64,000 nt of DNA from Trinickia acidisoli (GTDB taxonomy: Bacteria > Pseudomonadota > Gammaproteobacteria > Burkholderiales > Burkholderiaceae). A model generated the notes under the pieces. That model saw only the letters and a list, made by a program, of their open reading frames with translations, did not search any database and was not told the origin of the DNA. Position 1 is the first letter of the stretch. The number at the start of each line of letters is the position of its first letter. The DNA lies in the NCBI RefSeq assembly GCF_017315725.1, contig NZ_JAFLRG010000001.1, forward strand, positions 1,116,001 to 1,180,000. Direction: 5' to 3'. Shown one piece after another: positions 37,688 to 47,395 of this stretch. The position numbers were made by a program, and so were the translations under genes.

Positions 37688-38317
37688 TCAGCGACGTTGT
37701 ATGGGCATTGCCGCCGACAGCATCCTTTCGGTGTACCGCGCAATCAAATCAACCTCGAGATTGACCTTCTCCCCGGCCTTCAAGCCCTTAAGTGTCGTGA
37801 CTTCGACCGTATGCGGGATCAAATTGATCGAGAACTCGCAGCCGTCGTCGCGATCGTCAATGCTATTGACGGTCAGGCTCACGCCGTTCACCGTGATCGA
37901 GCCTTTATAAGCGAGATAGCGGCCGATCTCGCGCGGCGCAAGCACGCGCAATTCGTGCGATTCGCCCACCGGCGCGAAGCGCATCACGGTGCCGAGCCCG
38001 TCTACGTGTCCCGACACGATATGGCCACCCAAGCGCTCGTGCGCCGTCAACGCCTTCTCGAGGTTGACTTCCCCCGGCGCGGCGAGGCCGACCGTGCAAT
38101 TGAGGCTTTCGCGCGAGACGTCGACGTCGAACGTGTCAGCCGTCTTCGCGACGACCGTCATGCATGCGCCTTGAATGGCGATGCTGTCGCCGAGCGCGAC
38201 GTCGCCCAAATCGAGCGCTCCCGCGCCGATCGTCAAACGCACGCCGGCCGCGTCGTTCGTCCCCAGCGGCTTCACTGCTTCGATGCGGCCGACGGCCGCG
38301 ACGATTCCCGTAAACAT
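37688..38317 (-). CDS. ribE: riboflavin synthase, alpha subunit
   Basis: 209 aa. Two tandem lumazine-binding domains (MFTGIVAAVGRI at the start and FAPVGESHELRVLA in the second) dismutate two 6,7-dimethyl-8-ribityllumazine molecules to riboflavin. Catalytic-type residues near the N terminus (MFTGIV, SLNCTVG) are present. The start at 38317 has AGGAACG. The C terminus ARYTERMLSAAMPIQRR is repeated in remnants at 29.4 and 36.1 kb, so this end was probably supplied by an inserted element while keeping the gene working. It lies 20 bp after ribD. Confidence 0.95.
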   Translation of the reverse strand: MFTGIVAAVGRIEAVKPLGTNDAAGVRLTIGAGALDLGDVALGDSIAIQGACMTVVAKTADTFDVDVSRESLNCTVGLAAPGEVNLEKALTAHERLGGHIVSGHVDGLGTVMRFAPVGESHELRVLAPREIGRYLAYKGSITVNGVSLTVNSIDDRDDGCEFSINLIPHTVEVTTLKGLKAGEKVNLEVDLIARYTERMLSAAMPIQRR

Positions 38318-38337
38318 CGTGAGCGTTCCTTTCCAGT

Positions 38338-39459
38338 TCAATGAGGTGCCGACGGCGCTTGCAAGCGCGCCAAGATACGCACGTCGTCGCCGATCCGATC
38401 GATCGCATGAAAAACAAGCCCGGTGCGCGCATCGAGCCCGGCCGGTGCCGCGAGGTCGAACATGCCGGCCGAGTTCGAACCGAGCAGGCTCGGCGCCAAA
38501 TAGATCAACAATTCGTCGACGCAGCCTTCGCGCAGCAGCGAGCCGTTCAGCTTATGCCCGGCCTCGACGTGCAATTCGTTGATGCCGCGCGTGGCCAGCG
38601 TCTTCAACATCGCCGGAAGATCGACCTTGCCATGCGCGTTGGCCAGCGGGACAACTTCAATTCCGCGTGCGGCCAAGGCGTCGGCCTGCGCGATATTGCG
38701 CTCGTCGATGCGTCCGCAGAACACGAGTGGCGGGGCGCCGTCGAGCAGCCGGGCTGTCAACGGCACGTCGAGCCGGCTGTCGATGAGCACGCGTAGCGGC
38801 TGCCGCGGCGTCTCGACTTCGCGTACCGTCAACCGCGGATCGTCCTCGCGCACCGTGCCGATGCCGGTCAGGATCGCGCAGGCGCGTGCTCGCCAAGCGT
38901 GGCCGTCCGCACGCGCCGGCGCGCCCGTGATCCATTGGCTTTCGCCGGTCGGCAGCGCCGTGCGGCCGTCGAGCGATGCGGCGACTTTCATGCGCACCCA
39001 TGGGCGTGCGCGTGTCATGCGCGACACGAATCCGATGTTCAATTCGCGTGCTTCGTTTGCAAGCAAGCCGCAGCGCACGTCGATGCCGGCATCGCGCAAC
39101 ATCGTCAAGCCGCGGCCCGATACCTGCGGATTCGGATCTTCCATCGCTGCGATGACACGTTTGACGCGTGCGTCGATCAGCGCGTGCGCGCACGGCGGCG
39201 TGCGGCCGAAGTGGCTGCACGGCTCCAGCGAGACATAGGCCGTCGCACCCTGCGGGTCATGCCCGCGGCGTCGCGCGTCCTTGAGCGCTTGCACCTCGGC
39301 GTGGTCCTGACCGGCCGGCTGCGTGAAGCCTTCGCCGATCGCCATGCCGTCCTTGACGAGCACGCAGCCGACGCGCGGGTTGGGCGTCGTCGTGTACATG
39401 CCGCGCGCGGCAAGCGTCAGCGCGCGCTGCATATGGATGAAGTCCGCTTCGGAGAACAT
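38338..39459 (-). CDS. ribD: bifunctional riboflavin deaminase/reductase
   Basis: 373 aa. The N-terminal deaminase has the zinc signature HAEVQAL ... PCSHFGRTPPC (residues about 50-87). The C-terminal reductase runs from about 150 (RMKVAASLDGRTAL) with the NADPH fold. It performs steps two and three of riboflavin synthesis in the cytosol. It forms an operon with ribE and is 17 bp after hemL. Confidence 0.95.
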   Translation of the reverse strand: MFSEADFIHMQRALTLAARGMYTTTPNPRVGCVLVKDGMAIGEGFTQPAGQDHAEVQALKDARRRGHDPQGATAYVSLEPCSHFGRTPPCAHALIDARVKRVIAAMEDPNPQVSGRGLTMLRDAGIDVRCGLLANEARELNIGFVSRMTRARPWVRMKVAASLDGRTALPTGESQWITGAPARADGHAWRARACAILTGIGTVREDDPRLTVREVETPRQPLRVLIDSRLDVPLTARLLDGAPPLVFCGRIDERNIAQADALAARGIEVVPLANAHGKVDLPAMLKTLATRGINELHVEAGHKLNGSLLREGCVDELLIYLAPSLLGSNSAGMFDLAAPAGLDARTGLVFHAIDRIGDDVRILARLQAPSAPH

Positions 39460-39476
39460 CGCCGATCCGCGCCAGG

Positions 39477-40760
39477 TTAGGCGTCGCGCGCGGCGAAAGC
39501 GCCACGCGCGGCATCGATCGTCGCGTCGATGACGGCATCGTCGTGCGCGCTCGAGACGAAGCCGGCCTCGTAGGCGGACGGCGCGAAGTACACGCCTGCC
39601 TCGAGCATCCTATGGAAGAAGGCGTTGAAGCGGGCGATGTCGCTGCGCGAGACGTCGGCGAAACTCGCGGGTACGCGCTCAGTGAAGTAGATGCCGAACA
39701 TGCCGCCGACGGCATCCGCGCAGAACGCCACGTTTGCATCGCGCGCGGCGGCGGTCAGCCCATTCGCGAGCCGGGCCGTTTGTGCCGACAAACGTTCGTA
39801 GAAATCGGGGGCTTGGATCAGTTCGAGCGTCTTCAAGCCCGCGGCGACGGCGACGGGATTGCCCGAGAGCGTGCCTGCTTGATAGACCGCGCCTTCGGGC
39901 GCAAGCAGCGACATGATGTCGCGCCGACCGCCGAAGGCCGCCGCGGGCATGCCGCCGCCGATGATCTTGCCGAGGCAGGTGAGGTCGGGCGTGATGCCGT
40001 ACAGCGCTTGCGCGCCGCCGAGCGCGACGCGAAAGCCGCACATGACTTCGTCGAAGATCAGCACGGCGCCGTGATGCGTGCACAGGCGCCGCAGTGCTTG
40101 CAGGAATTCGGGGTTGCCGCGCACGAGGTTCATGTTGCCGGCAACGGGCTCGACGATGACACCTGCGATTTCATCGCCGAAGGCGGCGAACGCCTCTTCG
40201 AGCGCCTGTGTGTTGTTGTATTCGAGGACGGTCGTGTGCTTCGCGATGTCGGTCGGCACGCCGGCCGACGTCGGATTGCCGAACGTCAGCAGCCCCGAGC
40301 CGGCTTTGACGAGCAGGCTGTCGGCGTGGCCGTGGTAACAGCCTTCGAACTTGACGATGCGATTGCGTTGCGTGAAGCCGCGCGCGAGCCGTAGCGCGCT
40401 CATGGTCGCTTCGGTACCGCTCGAGACCAGCCGCACTTGCTCGATCGACGGCACGAGCTTGCAGATTTCCTCGGCGATCTCGATCTCGGCTTGCGTCGGC
40501 GCGCCGAACGAGAAGCCGTCGGCGAGCACGCGCTGAACCGCTTCGATCACCTCCGGGTGCACGTGGCCGACGATCATCGGCCCCCATGAGCCGATGTAGT
40601 CGATATAGCGCTTTCCTTCCGCGTCCCAGAAGTAGGGGCCCTGCGCACGCTTGACGAAAGGCGGCGTGCCGCCGACGGAGCGGAAGGCGCGCACGGGCGA
40701 ATTGACACCGCCTGGGATGGTGCGTTGGGCGCGTTCGAAGAGGGCTTGGTTGCTGTACAT
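39477..40760 (-). CDS. hemL: glutamate-1-semialdehyde 2,1-aminomutase
   Basis: 427 aa, full length. A PLP-dependent class III aminotransferase-fold enzyme making 5-aminolevulinate for heme. The PLP lysine is in [16 protein letters not shown], with [19 protein letters not shown] at the cofactor phosphate site. It is first of the hemL-ribD-ribE unit, a conserved Burkholderiaceae order. Confidence 0.97.
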   Translation of the reverse strand: MYSNQALFERAQRTIPGGVNSPVRAFRSVGGTPPFVKRAQGPYFWDAEGKRYIDYIGSWGPMIVGHVHPEVIEAVQRVLADGFSFGAPTQAEIEIAEEICKLVPSIEQVRLVSSGTEATMSALRLARGFTQRNRIVKFEGCYHGHADSLLVKAGSGLLTFGNPTSAGVPTDIAKHTTVLEYNNTQALEEAFAAFGDEIAGVIVEPVAGNMNLVRGNPEFLQALRRLCTHHGAVLIFDEVMCGFRVALGGAQALYGITPDLTCLGKIIGGGMPAAAFGGRRDIMSLLAPEGAVYQAGTLSGNPVAVAAGLKTLELIQAPDFYERLSAQTARLANGLTAAARDANVAFCADAVGGMFGIYFTERVPASFADVSRSDIARFNAFFHRMLEAGVYFAPSAYEAGFVSSAHDDAVIDATIDAARGAFAARDA

Positions 40761-40910
40761 GAGTGAAATGGGCTTCGACGAAAGACCGGCTGGAGTCGAC
40801 GGGCGCGCACGGAGGCGGTGGACGCAACCGATGGGATGGCGCCAATTGTACCGAAAGCGGGGCGGACGGGCCGGCGGCTAGGCGAGTGTAATGGGCAAGC
40901 GGGCCGGGCA

Positions 40911-40938
40911 TAAAAAAAGCGCCCACGAGGAGCGCTTT
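40911..40938 (-). terminator. Rho-independent terminator of the porin gene
   Basis: Stem AAAGCGC/GCGCTTT (40916-40938). On the minus strand it is followed by a run of T to 40912. It lies about 63 bp past the porin stop. Confidence 0.85.
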
Positions 40939-41001
40939 GAAGATGCTGCGGCAACCGTGGTCCGGCGGGCCGAGGCCCAGCCGGATGGCAGGTTGTTGTG
41001 C

Positions 41002-42138
41002 TTAGAACTTGTGGCGGATACCGACGCGAGCCAGCAACTGGTTGCTGTTCGTGCTTGCATCGCCGAGGATCGGCGCGTAGATGTCGGCCGTCACACCGCC
41101 GCTCATCGCGTGCTGATAGACGCCCATCAGGTAGACGTCCGTGCGCTTCGACAGACGGTAGTCGGCGATGGCATTGAGCTGACCGTACTTCGGCTTTTGG
41201 CCCGTCGCGTCGACCTTGCCCGTCGTGAACGTGTAGCCGGCGCCCAGCGTCGTTGCCGGCGTCAGGCTGTAGTTGCCCCAGGCTTCGAAGCTGTCGAAGC
41301 GGACCGTGTTGCCAGCAACACCGTTGGCGTCGTCGAAGCGAACATCCGAGACGTTGCCGCCGACCTGTACCGGGCCGAACGTGTACGTCGCGCCGCCGCT
41401 CAGGCTTTGCATGTTCTGCGGCTGACCGACCAAGCCCCAGATGCCCGACGTCGCCGAGACGGCGGCGGGGTTTTGGCTTGCCGTGAAGTTGCCGTCGGCG
41501 AACTGCGTACCCGGGTTCCTCGCGTAGAAGTAACCAGCGCCGATGTACAGCGGGCCGCCGGAGTAGTTCAAGCCAGCGCCGATCGTGCTGTTTTTGCCGA
41601 ACGAGCCAGCCACGCCGCCGAATGCGTAGAACAATTCACCTTGAACGCCACCGAAACGCGGCGACACGTACTTGACCGCATTGTTCACGCGGAAGCCGTT
41701 ATCCGTGTTGTCGATGTCGGCGGGGTGCGAGAAGAACGCGCCCCATTGGCCGTTGAACGTCGTCGGTTGCGCGTTGTCGACCACCGGGTCGTATTGACGG
41801 CCGATCGTGAACGTACCGACTTGGTCGTTCGTCAGGCCGACGTAGGCTTGACGGCCGAATTCGAGGCCACCTTGACCGAGCTTGCCGTTGAACACGTTAA
41901 AGCCGTTTTCCAATTGGAAAATGGCCTTCGTGCCGCCGCCCAGATCTTCCGAGCCCTTCAGGCCCCAGCGGCTGCCTTGAACGATGCCGCTTTGCGCTGC
42001 GATGTCGGAATGACCGCCGACGTTGTTCGTGTACGTGATACCTGCGTCGATGATGCCGTACAACGTGACGCTGCTTTGGGCGAACGCCGGTGCTGCGAAG
42101 GCGCCCGTCACTGCGAGTGCGAGAAGCGATTTCTTCAT
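41002..42138 (-). CDS. outer-membrane porin, Gram-negative OmpC-like
   Basis: 378 aa. A signal peptide (MKKSLLALAVTGAFAAPAFA, 20 residues) leads to a 16-strand beta-proteobacterial porin beginning QSSVTLYGIIDAGITYTNN and ending RVGIRHKF with the terminal Phe required for BAM insertion. The start at 42138 has GGAG. Monocistronic with its own terminator. General diffusion of small hydrophilic solutes is expected. Confidence 0.95.
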   Translation of the reverse strand: MKKSLLALAVTGAFAAPAFAQSSVTLYGIIDAGITYTNNVGGHSDIAAQSGIVQGSRWGLKGSEDLGGGTKAIFQLENGFNVFNGKLGQGGLEFGRQAYVGLTNDQVGTFTIGRQYDPVVDNAQPTTFNGQWGAFFSHPADIDNTDNGFRVNNAVKYVSPRFGGVQGELFYAFGGVAGSFGKNSTIGAGLNYSGGPLYIGAGYFYARNPGTQFADGNFTASQNPAAVSATSGIWGLVGQPQNMQSLSGGATYTFGPVQVGGNVSDVRFDDANGVAGNTVRFDSFEAWGNYSLTPATTLGAGYTFTTGKVDATGQKPKYGQLNAIADYRLSKRTDVYLMGVYQHAMSGGVTADIYAPILGDASTNSNQLLARVGIRHKF

Positions 42139-42585
42139 CAAATGGTCTCCGAGACGTTGAGTTGCAGTGTGAGCAACCCGGATTGGGAAATTCTTTTGCC
42201 GCGGATTTCCCCACCTTATGGGCAGTTGATGCCGCAGCGGGGTCCAGGCAGTCGAGGCGATACTAGGCATCTCCACTCCGGACCCTCATTGGTAGAAACA
42301 CTAGTTGTGGACGATTGTTGCGGATACTGAAACGGAGTGATTCGGCAGGCAAATCGCGCGGTGCCTTGCCGGATAAGGCGTTGAATGAAAGTAATTGATT
42401 AATTAAAAGATTGATGTGTTGTATGGAGGCCACACTTTTATATGCACCATTGTTGCGAATACGTTGAAGAAAAATCGACGTTTCGTGGTGATGTGTCGCC
42501 GTCGTCTCGATTCGCTGGGCGCCAGGCCGTGGTTTCGACCCTGCAAATTCCTGCGAAACGCGCCGCGGAGCGGCCGCGGCCAGGC
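42139..42585. other. intergenic, porin promoter region
   Basis: No gene seen. The part up to about 42440 is AT-rich with several TTAATTAA-like stretches and should hold the porin promoter. The rest is GC-rich and unassigned. Confidence 0.45.
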
Positions 42586-42623
42586 GACAAAAACCCGCGC
42601 CTCTTCTTAAGAGTGCGCGGGTT
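42586..42623 (-). terminator. Rho-independent terminator of the zwf-pgl-glk operon
   Basis: Stem AACCCGCGC/GCGCGGGTT (42592-42623). A TTTTTG tract follows on the minus strand. It is about 68 bp past the glk-hexR stop. Confidence 0.85.
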
Positions 42624-42690
42624 CGAGGTCGATAGGCTTGGACCGGCTATATCGTGAGCGACGACGCTGTCGACATACCTGCCATCCTCG

Positions 42691-44613
42691 TCAATCCGCC
42701 GCCGACGATGCCGCCCCGTGACTGAGCCAATCGAGCACGGCCGTCGTCTCGTCGGTGCTGGTCGTGCGGGCCTTCGCCACGGCTTGCGTCATTTCGGCGG
42801 TCGGTTCTGCGCGGCGGATCGCCACGCCCACGGCGAGGATGTCGATCATCACGAGATGCAAGATGCGCGAGATCATCGACAACTGCGACTCGCGAATCTC
42901 GATGTGGTCGGTCTCGAGCGCGACGGTGGCCCGTTTGGCCAGCGGCGTATTGCTCGAGGTGATCGCGATCACCTTTGCGCCGGCCTGCATTGCCACGTCG
43001 AGCACGCGCAGCAGTTCGGGGGCGCGCCCCGACTTCGACACCGCCACGATCACGTCGCCCTTGCCGAGCAGCGCGGCGGACGCGGCCTGCATATAGAGAT
43101 CGCCGTAAGCGATCGTCGGGATGCCGAAGCGGAAGAACTTATAGTGCGCGTCCTGCGCGACGATGTTCGAGTTGCCGAGCCCGTAGAACTCGATCCGCCG
43201 CGCGCCGTTGAGCAGTTCGATCGCGCGCTCCACGTGCTCGAAGTTCAGATGCTCGCGCAACTGCAAGATCGCGGACACCGTGTTGTCGAGCACCTTGGCG
43301 CCGAAATCCGTGGCCGTGTCGCCCAAATGCACTTGGCTGTGGCTGACGGGAATCGTCCCCGTCAGGCCCGTCGCGAGCTTGAGCTTGAAATCGGACAGCC
43401 CTTGGCATCCCAGCGAACGGCAAAAGCGGATCACGGTCGGCTGGCTCACGTCGGCCTTGCGCGCGATGTCGACGATCGGATCGCTGATGATCGAGCGCGG
43501 ATGATTCAGCGCGAGATCGGCCACGCGGCGCTCGGCCGGCGTGAGCGCGTCGCGCATCTGGCGGATGCGCTCGAACACGGCCGATGAGCCGCCGCCGGCG
43601 CGGTTCGACAATTGCTCGGCAAGAATTGCCGAGACGCCGAGGAACGCCGGATATTCAGCCGTGATGACGTAGGTCGGCACGTTGGCAAGATACGGCTCGA
43701 AGCGGCCTTTCGCCTCGAAGCGCTCGCGAAACGACGAGCGTAGGAACAGATCGCCGAGCTTGGGCACGACGCCGCCGCCGATGTACATGCCGCCGAGCGC
43801 GCCGAGCGTCACCGCGAGGTTGCCGGCGAAGCTGCCGAGGATGCCGCAGAAGCAATCGACGGCTTCGAGCGCGAGCGCCTCGCCCGCATGGGCGCGCTCG
43901 ACGACGTCGGCCGGATCGACCGCCGGCGCCACCCGTTTCTTGTCGCGCGCCGCCAGCGCACGATAGATGAGCTCGATGCCGGGCCCGGCCGCTACGCGCT
44001 CGAACGAAACGTGCGGCCACTTTTTACGGGCGTAGTGCAAGACGACGTCCTCGCGCTCGTCCTGCGGAGAAAAGCTCGCGTGGCCGCCTTCGCTGCCCAG
44101 TGCGATCCAGCGATCGTCGGCGGGGATGAGGCCCGAGACGCCGAGACCCGTGCCGGGGCCGAGCAGCCCGATCACGCTGTTTTGCCGGCGCGCGCCGCTA
44201 CCCACTTGAACCCGCTGCGAATCGGTGAGACCTGGCAGCGCCATCGCGAGCGCCGTGAAATCGTTGACGACGAGCAGCGTGTCGAATCCGAGCGCACGCC
44301 GCGTCGCCTCGATCGAGAACGCCCACTTGAAGTTGGTCATGCTGACCTGATCGCCGTCGACCGGGTTCGCGATCGCGATCGCCGCATGGTTGACGCGACC
44401 GACCTTCGTATCCTTCAGGTACTTCTTGAGCACGTCCTCGATCGTCGGATAATCGGCGCACGGGTAGACGCGAATCTGAGAAATCTCCCCCGGTTCCGTT
44501 TCGAGCGCGAAGCGCGCGTTGGTGCCGCCGATGTCGGCGAGCAGGCGCGGACCGTCGGCGTGCTGGCGTGCGCCGGGGACCGAAACAGCTTTATTTTGCA
44601 GACCAGTAGACAT
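42691..44613 (-). CDS. glk: glucokinase fused to HexR (RpiR-family) regulator
   Basis: 640 aa. Residues about 22-340 are a hexokinase-fold glucokinase ([28 protein letters not shown]). Residues about 350-425 are an RpiR HTH ([24 protein letters not shown]), followed by a SIS sugar-phosphate domain to about 610 ([17 protein letters not shown]). The kinase makes glucose-6-P. The regulator half should sense an Entner-Doudoroff intermediate (KDPG in HexR) and act at the operator at 46982-47000. The start overlaps pgl by 23 bp. The fusion is typical of Burkholderia. Confidence 0.95.
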   Translation of the reverse strand: MSTGLQNKAVSVPGARQHADGPRLLADIGGTNARFALETEPGEISQIRVYPCADYPTIEDVLKKYLKDTKVGRVNHAAIAIANPVDGDQVSMTNFKWAFSIEATRRALGFDTLLVVNDFTALAMALPGLTDSQRVQVGSGARRQNSVIGLLGPGTGLGVSGLIPADDRWIALGSEGGHASFSPQDEREDVVLHYARKKWPHVSFERVAAGPGIELIYRALAARDKKRVAPAVDPADVVERAHAGEALALEAVDCFCGILGSFAGNLAVTLGALGGMYIGGGVVPKLGDLFLRSSFRERFEAKGRFEPYLANVPTYVITAEYPAFLGVSAILAEQLSNRAGGGSSAVFERIRQMRDALTPAERRVADLALNHPRSIISDPIVDIARKADVSQPTVIRFCRSLGCQGLSDFKLKLATGLTGTIPVSHSQVHLGDTATDFGAKVLDNTVSAILQLREHLNFEHVERAIELLNGARRIEFYGLGNSNIVAQDAHYKFFRFGIPTIAYGDLYMQAASAALLGKGDVIVAVSKSGRAPELLRVLDVAMQAGAKVIAITSSNTPLAKRATVALETDHIEIRESQLSMISRILHLVMIDILAVGVAIRRAEPTAEMTQAVAKARTTSTDETTAVLDWLSHGAASSAAD

Positions 44614-45283
44614 CGAGTCTGACTCCCTTGTCGTTTGCCAGCTTCGAGATGGCGTTTTCTTGTGGCGCGGACGCGGCCGCTTTGAGGACGTCGAGCTTGC
44701 GTTCGCCCGAGATCTGCAGGAATAGCCGCTCGACGCCCTTGAGTGCGGACATCGACAAGCTGATGCGTGCGTGTGGGGCTGCGCCCGGATGAACGGCGAC
44801 GTAGCGCTCGGCCGTTTGCAGTGCGTGCGCCCACTCGTGCGCTGGCGCGTCGGCGAACAGCGATGCCGTATGGCCGTCCTCCCCCATGCCGAGCACCGCG
44901 ACGTTCGGCAGTGCGTAGGACGGGGCGGCGTTCAGCGCGGCGACGTGCGCCTCGAGCGACACGGCCACGTCGACGAGCGGCGCGAAGCGGGCTTCTCCCG
45001 CGGCCCGCGCGAGCAGCGTTTCGCGCACGAGGTGTGCGTTGCTGGCGCCGTCGGTCTCGGGTACCCAGCGATCGTCGACGAGCGTCACGTCGACGCGTGC
45101 CCAGTCGAGCGACTCGAGCGCGAGCGCTTGAAAGAACGGGCGCGGGCTCGTGCCGCCGGAAACGGCCAGCGTGGCGCGCGCATTGGCGGCCGCGGCAAGC
45201 GAGGCGCCGAGCGCACCGCTCACCGCTTTGGCCAGCGCGCCGGCTTGGGCGCGCGGGTCGTCAAATGCGTGAAGCTCGATCAC
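44591..45283 (-). CDS. pgl: 6-phosphogluconolactonase
   Basis: 230 aa. SugarP isomerase fold; [16 protein letters not shown] and [13 protein letters not shown] are the family motifs. Hydrolyses 6-phosphogluconolactone from Zwf. A GTG start at 45283 is chosen because GGAGGAG lies just upstream and the protein then starts VIELHAFDD as in homologues; the longer frame to 45388 is less likely. Between zwf and glk in one operon. Confidence 0.93.
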   Translation of the reverse strand: MIELHAFDDPRAQAGALAKAVSGALGASLAAAANARATLAVSGGTSPRPFFQALALESLDWARVDVTLVDDRWVPETDGASNAHLVRETLLARAAGEARFAPLVDVAVSLEAHVAALNAAPSYALPNVAVLGMGEDGHTASLFADAPAHEWAHALQTAERYVAVHPGAAPHARISLSMSALKGVERLFLQISGERKLDVLKAAASAPQENAISKLANDKGVRLDVYWSAK

Positions 45284-45404
45284 TTCTCCTCCAGACTGCT
45301 TTTTGTATGTCCAACATCGCCGGCACGTGCAACGCGCCGTCTCGAACGGCGCTTGCACGGCGCAGCGTAACGCGGCCGAACCGGCCATTGCTCACACGAA
45401 TCAA

Positions 45405-46865
45405 TCAGTTCTCTTCCTCGAGCCAGCAAGTGTCGTGCTGCGCGAGCATGGCACTGGCGGCGGCCGGGCCCCAGGTGCCCGCGGCGTAAGGCTTCGGCGG
45501 CTTGTTCGACGCAGCCCACTCGTTGAGGATCGGCTCGACCCAGCGCCATGCCGCTTCTTGCTCGTCGCGCCGCACGAACAGGGCGAGGCGGCCGTTGATG
45601 ACGTCGAGCAGCAGGCGTTGGTAGGCCTCCATCTGTCCTTCCTTGAAGAACTGATCGAAGGCCAGATCGAGGTGCACGCTCGACAGGTTCATCCCTTCGC
45701 CCGGCTGCTTGGCCAAGCAGTACAGGCGAATCGATTCGTTCGGCTGCAGCCGGATCACGAGGCGATTCGCGCCGGGCCGCAATGCCGGCGCGCCGAGTGC
45801 CGAATGCGGCACGGGCCGGAAATTGACGACGATCTCGGCGACGCGCTCGGCGAGCCGCTTGCCCGTGCGCAGGAAGAACGGCACGCCGGACCAGCGCCAA
45901 TTTTCGATCTCGGCCTTCAGCGCGACGAACGTCTCGGTCGTGCTTTGCGCCTTCACGCCATGCTCGGTTGCGTAGGCCGGCACCGAACTGCCCTTGATCA
46001 CCCCCGAATGGTATTGGCCGCGCACGGCGATCTTGGAGATGTCGCGCGTATCGATCGGCTTGAGCGCGCGCAAGACGCGCAGCTTCTCGTTGCGAACCGA
46101 ATCCGAATCCATCGAATGGGGCGGCTCCATCGCAACGATCGACAAGAGTTGCAGCAAGTGATTCTGCACCATGTCGCGCAGCGCGCCCGTATTGTCGTAG
46201 AAATCGCCGCGAGCTTCGACGCCGAGTTCTTCGGCGATCGTGATCTGAATGCTTTCGACCCACTCGCGACGCCACAGAGGCTCGAACAGCGCATTGCCGA
46301 ACCGCAGCGCCAACAGGTTCTGCACGGGCTCTTTGCCGAGATAGTGGTCGATCCGGTAGATCTGATCTTCCGCGAAGATCTCGCCGACCGCGTCGTTGAT
46401 CGCGTTCGATGAACGCAGATCATAGCCGAGCGGCTTCTCCAGCACGATCCGGGCGTTTTCGTTCAGGCCGACCGAGGCGAGCGCGCGGCAGATCGGCACG
46501 AACAGCGACGGGCCCGTCGCCAGATAGAACACGCGTGTGCCCGCGCGCTCGTCGAGCGCATCGCGCAGCAGGACGAAATCCTCGGGTTTGCCCAGATCGA
46601 GCTTGACGTAGCCGATGCGCTCCAGGAATCGCTGCCAAACCGTTTCGTCGACACCGTCTTTCGAAACGTGGGCCTTGACGTTGCTGTTGATCCAATCGAT
46701 GTAGCCGTCGCGGTCGGCCGCGTGTCTGGCCACGGCGACGATCTTGCCGTGCTCGGACAGCATGCCCGCACGGTGGGCCTCGTACAGCGCCGGAAGAATC
46801 TTTCGCATCGACAGATCGCCAGTCCCGCCGAAGAGAACGAAAGTGAAGCCTGAGTCGATTTGCAT
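45405..46865 (-). CDS. zwf: glucose-6-phosphate 1-dehydrogenase
   Basis: 486 aa, full length. The NADP Rossmann motif FGGTGDLSMRK lies near residue 10 and the substrate-binding RIDHYLGKE near 175. First step of the oxidative pentose and Entner-Doudoroff routes. The start at 46865 (MQIDSG) is the family N terminus; the frame extends to 47033 through the promoter region. It leads the zwf-pgl-glk operon, with the HexR-type operator about 117 bp upstream. Confidence 0.96.
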   Translation of the reverse strand: MQIDSGFTFVLFGGTGDLSMRKILPALYEAHRAGMLSEHGKIVAVARHAADRDGYIDWINSNVKAHVSKDGVDETVWQRFLERIGYVKLDLGKPEDFVLLRDALDERAGTRVFYLATGPSLFVPICRALASVGLNENARIVLEKPLGYDLRSSNAINDAVGEIFAEDQIYRIDHYLGKEPVQNLLALRFGNALFEPLWRREWVESIQITIAEELGVEARGDFYDNTGALRDMVQNHLLQLLSIVAMEPPHSMDSDSVRNEKLRVLRALKPIDTRDISKIAVRGQYHSGVIKGSSVPAYATEHGVKAQSTTETFVALKAEIENWRWSGVPFFLRTGKRLAERVAEIVVNFRPVPHSALGAPALRPGANRLVIRLQPNESIRLYCLAKQPGEGMNLSSVHLDLAFDQFFKEGQMEAYQRLLLDVINGRLALFVRRDEQEAAWRWVEPILNEWAASNKPPKPYAAGTWGPAAASAMLAQHDTCWLEEEN

Positions 46866-46971
46866 GAGTCGTGAGCCAAAGGTCAAAGGGTTGCGGGCGC
46901 GATTCGAGGAACGTGTCGTGGCTGGGTGGCTGCTCGAAGTTGCGACGTCTTGTAGCGTGATAAAAATAATT

Positions 46972-47000
46972 TTGACACTGAATTGTAGTTTAACTACAAT
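46972..47000 (+). promoter_or_regulatory. sigma-70 promoter for the gts operon
   Basis: TTGACA (46972-46977), 17 bp, TACAAT (46995-47000). The spacer and -10 box are covered by the HexR-type operator, so binding would block RNA polymerase. It leaves an untranslated leader of roughly 390 nt before gtsA. Confidence 0.65.
46982..47000. promoter_or_regulatory. HexR-type operator between zwf and gts
   Basis: ATTGTAGTTTAACTACAAT is a near-perfect 19-bp palindrome. Its centre TGTAGTTTAACTACA fits the HexR consensus TGTARTNNNAYTACA at every fixed position. It lies between the divergent zwf and gts operons. Confidence 0.8.
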
Positions 47001-47395
47001 CCAAATCAAGAGGTAACGTCGATCGACTTGCAAAAACCCTGCGCATGCCCTGGTGGCGCGGGGGCTCGGAGCCCGATCGGCGGCAGCGCGCCGCGTGTCC
47101 CTATGTGTACCTGCGCGTGCATGTTAGCAGCGCGTTTTGCATGGCGCTGCCTCCCCGAGCTCGATCCGCGCGACGCGGGCCGGCCGAATTCAAATGAGGA
47201 GACAGTCGTTGAGCTTGGACGCACGCAATTCCTGACTAGCCTTCGCAGCCGGGTTCGATCCGTCGGCGCGCACGTGCGCGCCACGAGCGGGCTCGGTCGC
47301 ATTCAGTGTTGTTCCGTTGCACCCAACCACCGTTCCCCGGCCAGTCGAAGAGGGGAGCAATCGTTACTTGGTCAGTAGTCTGGAGGAGATAAAGA
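47001..47395. other. long leader of the gts operon
   Basis: No gene seen. If the promoter at 46972-47000 is right, this is mostly 5' untranslated RNA of about 390 nt. A run of inverted GC-rich repeats is present but I cannot assign a riboswitch. Confidence 0.4.

Noticed and set aside
29440..37744. Integron cassette array
   Set aside because: TA-rich content is similar, but I see no attC-like palindromes and the repeats are ribE 3' ends.
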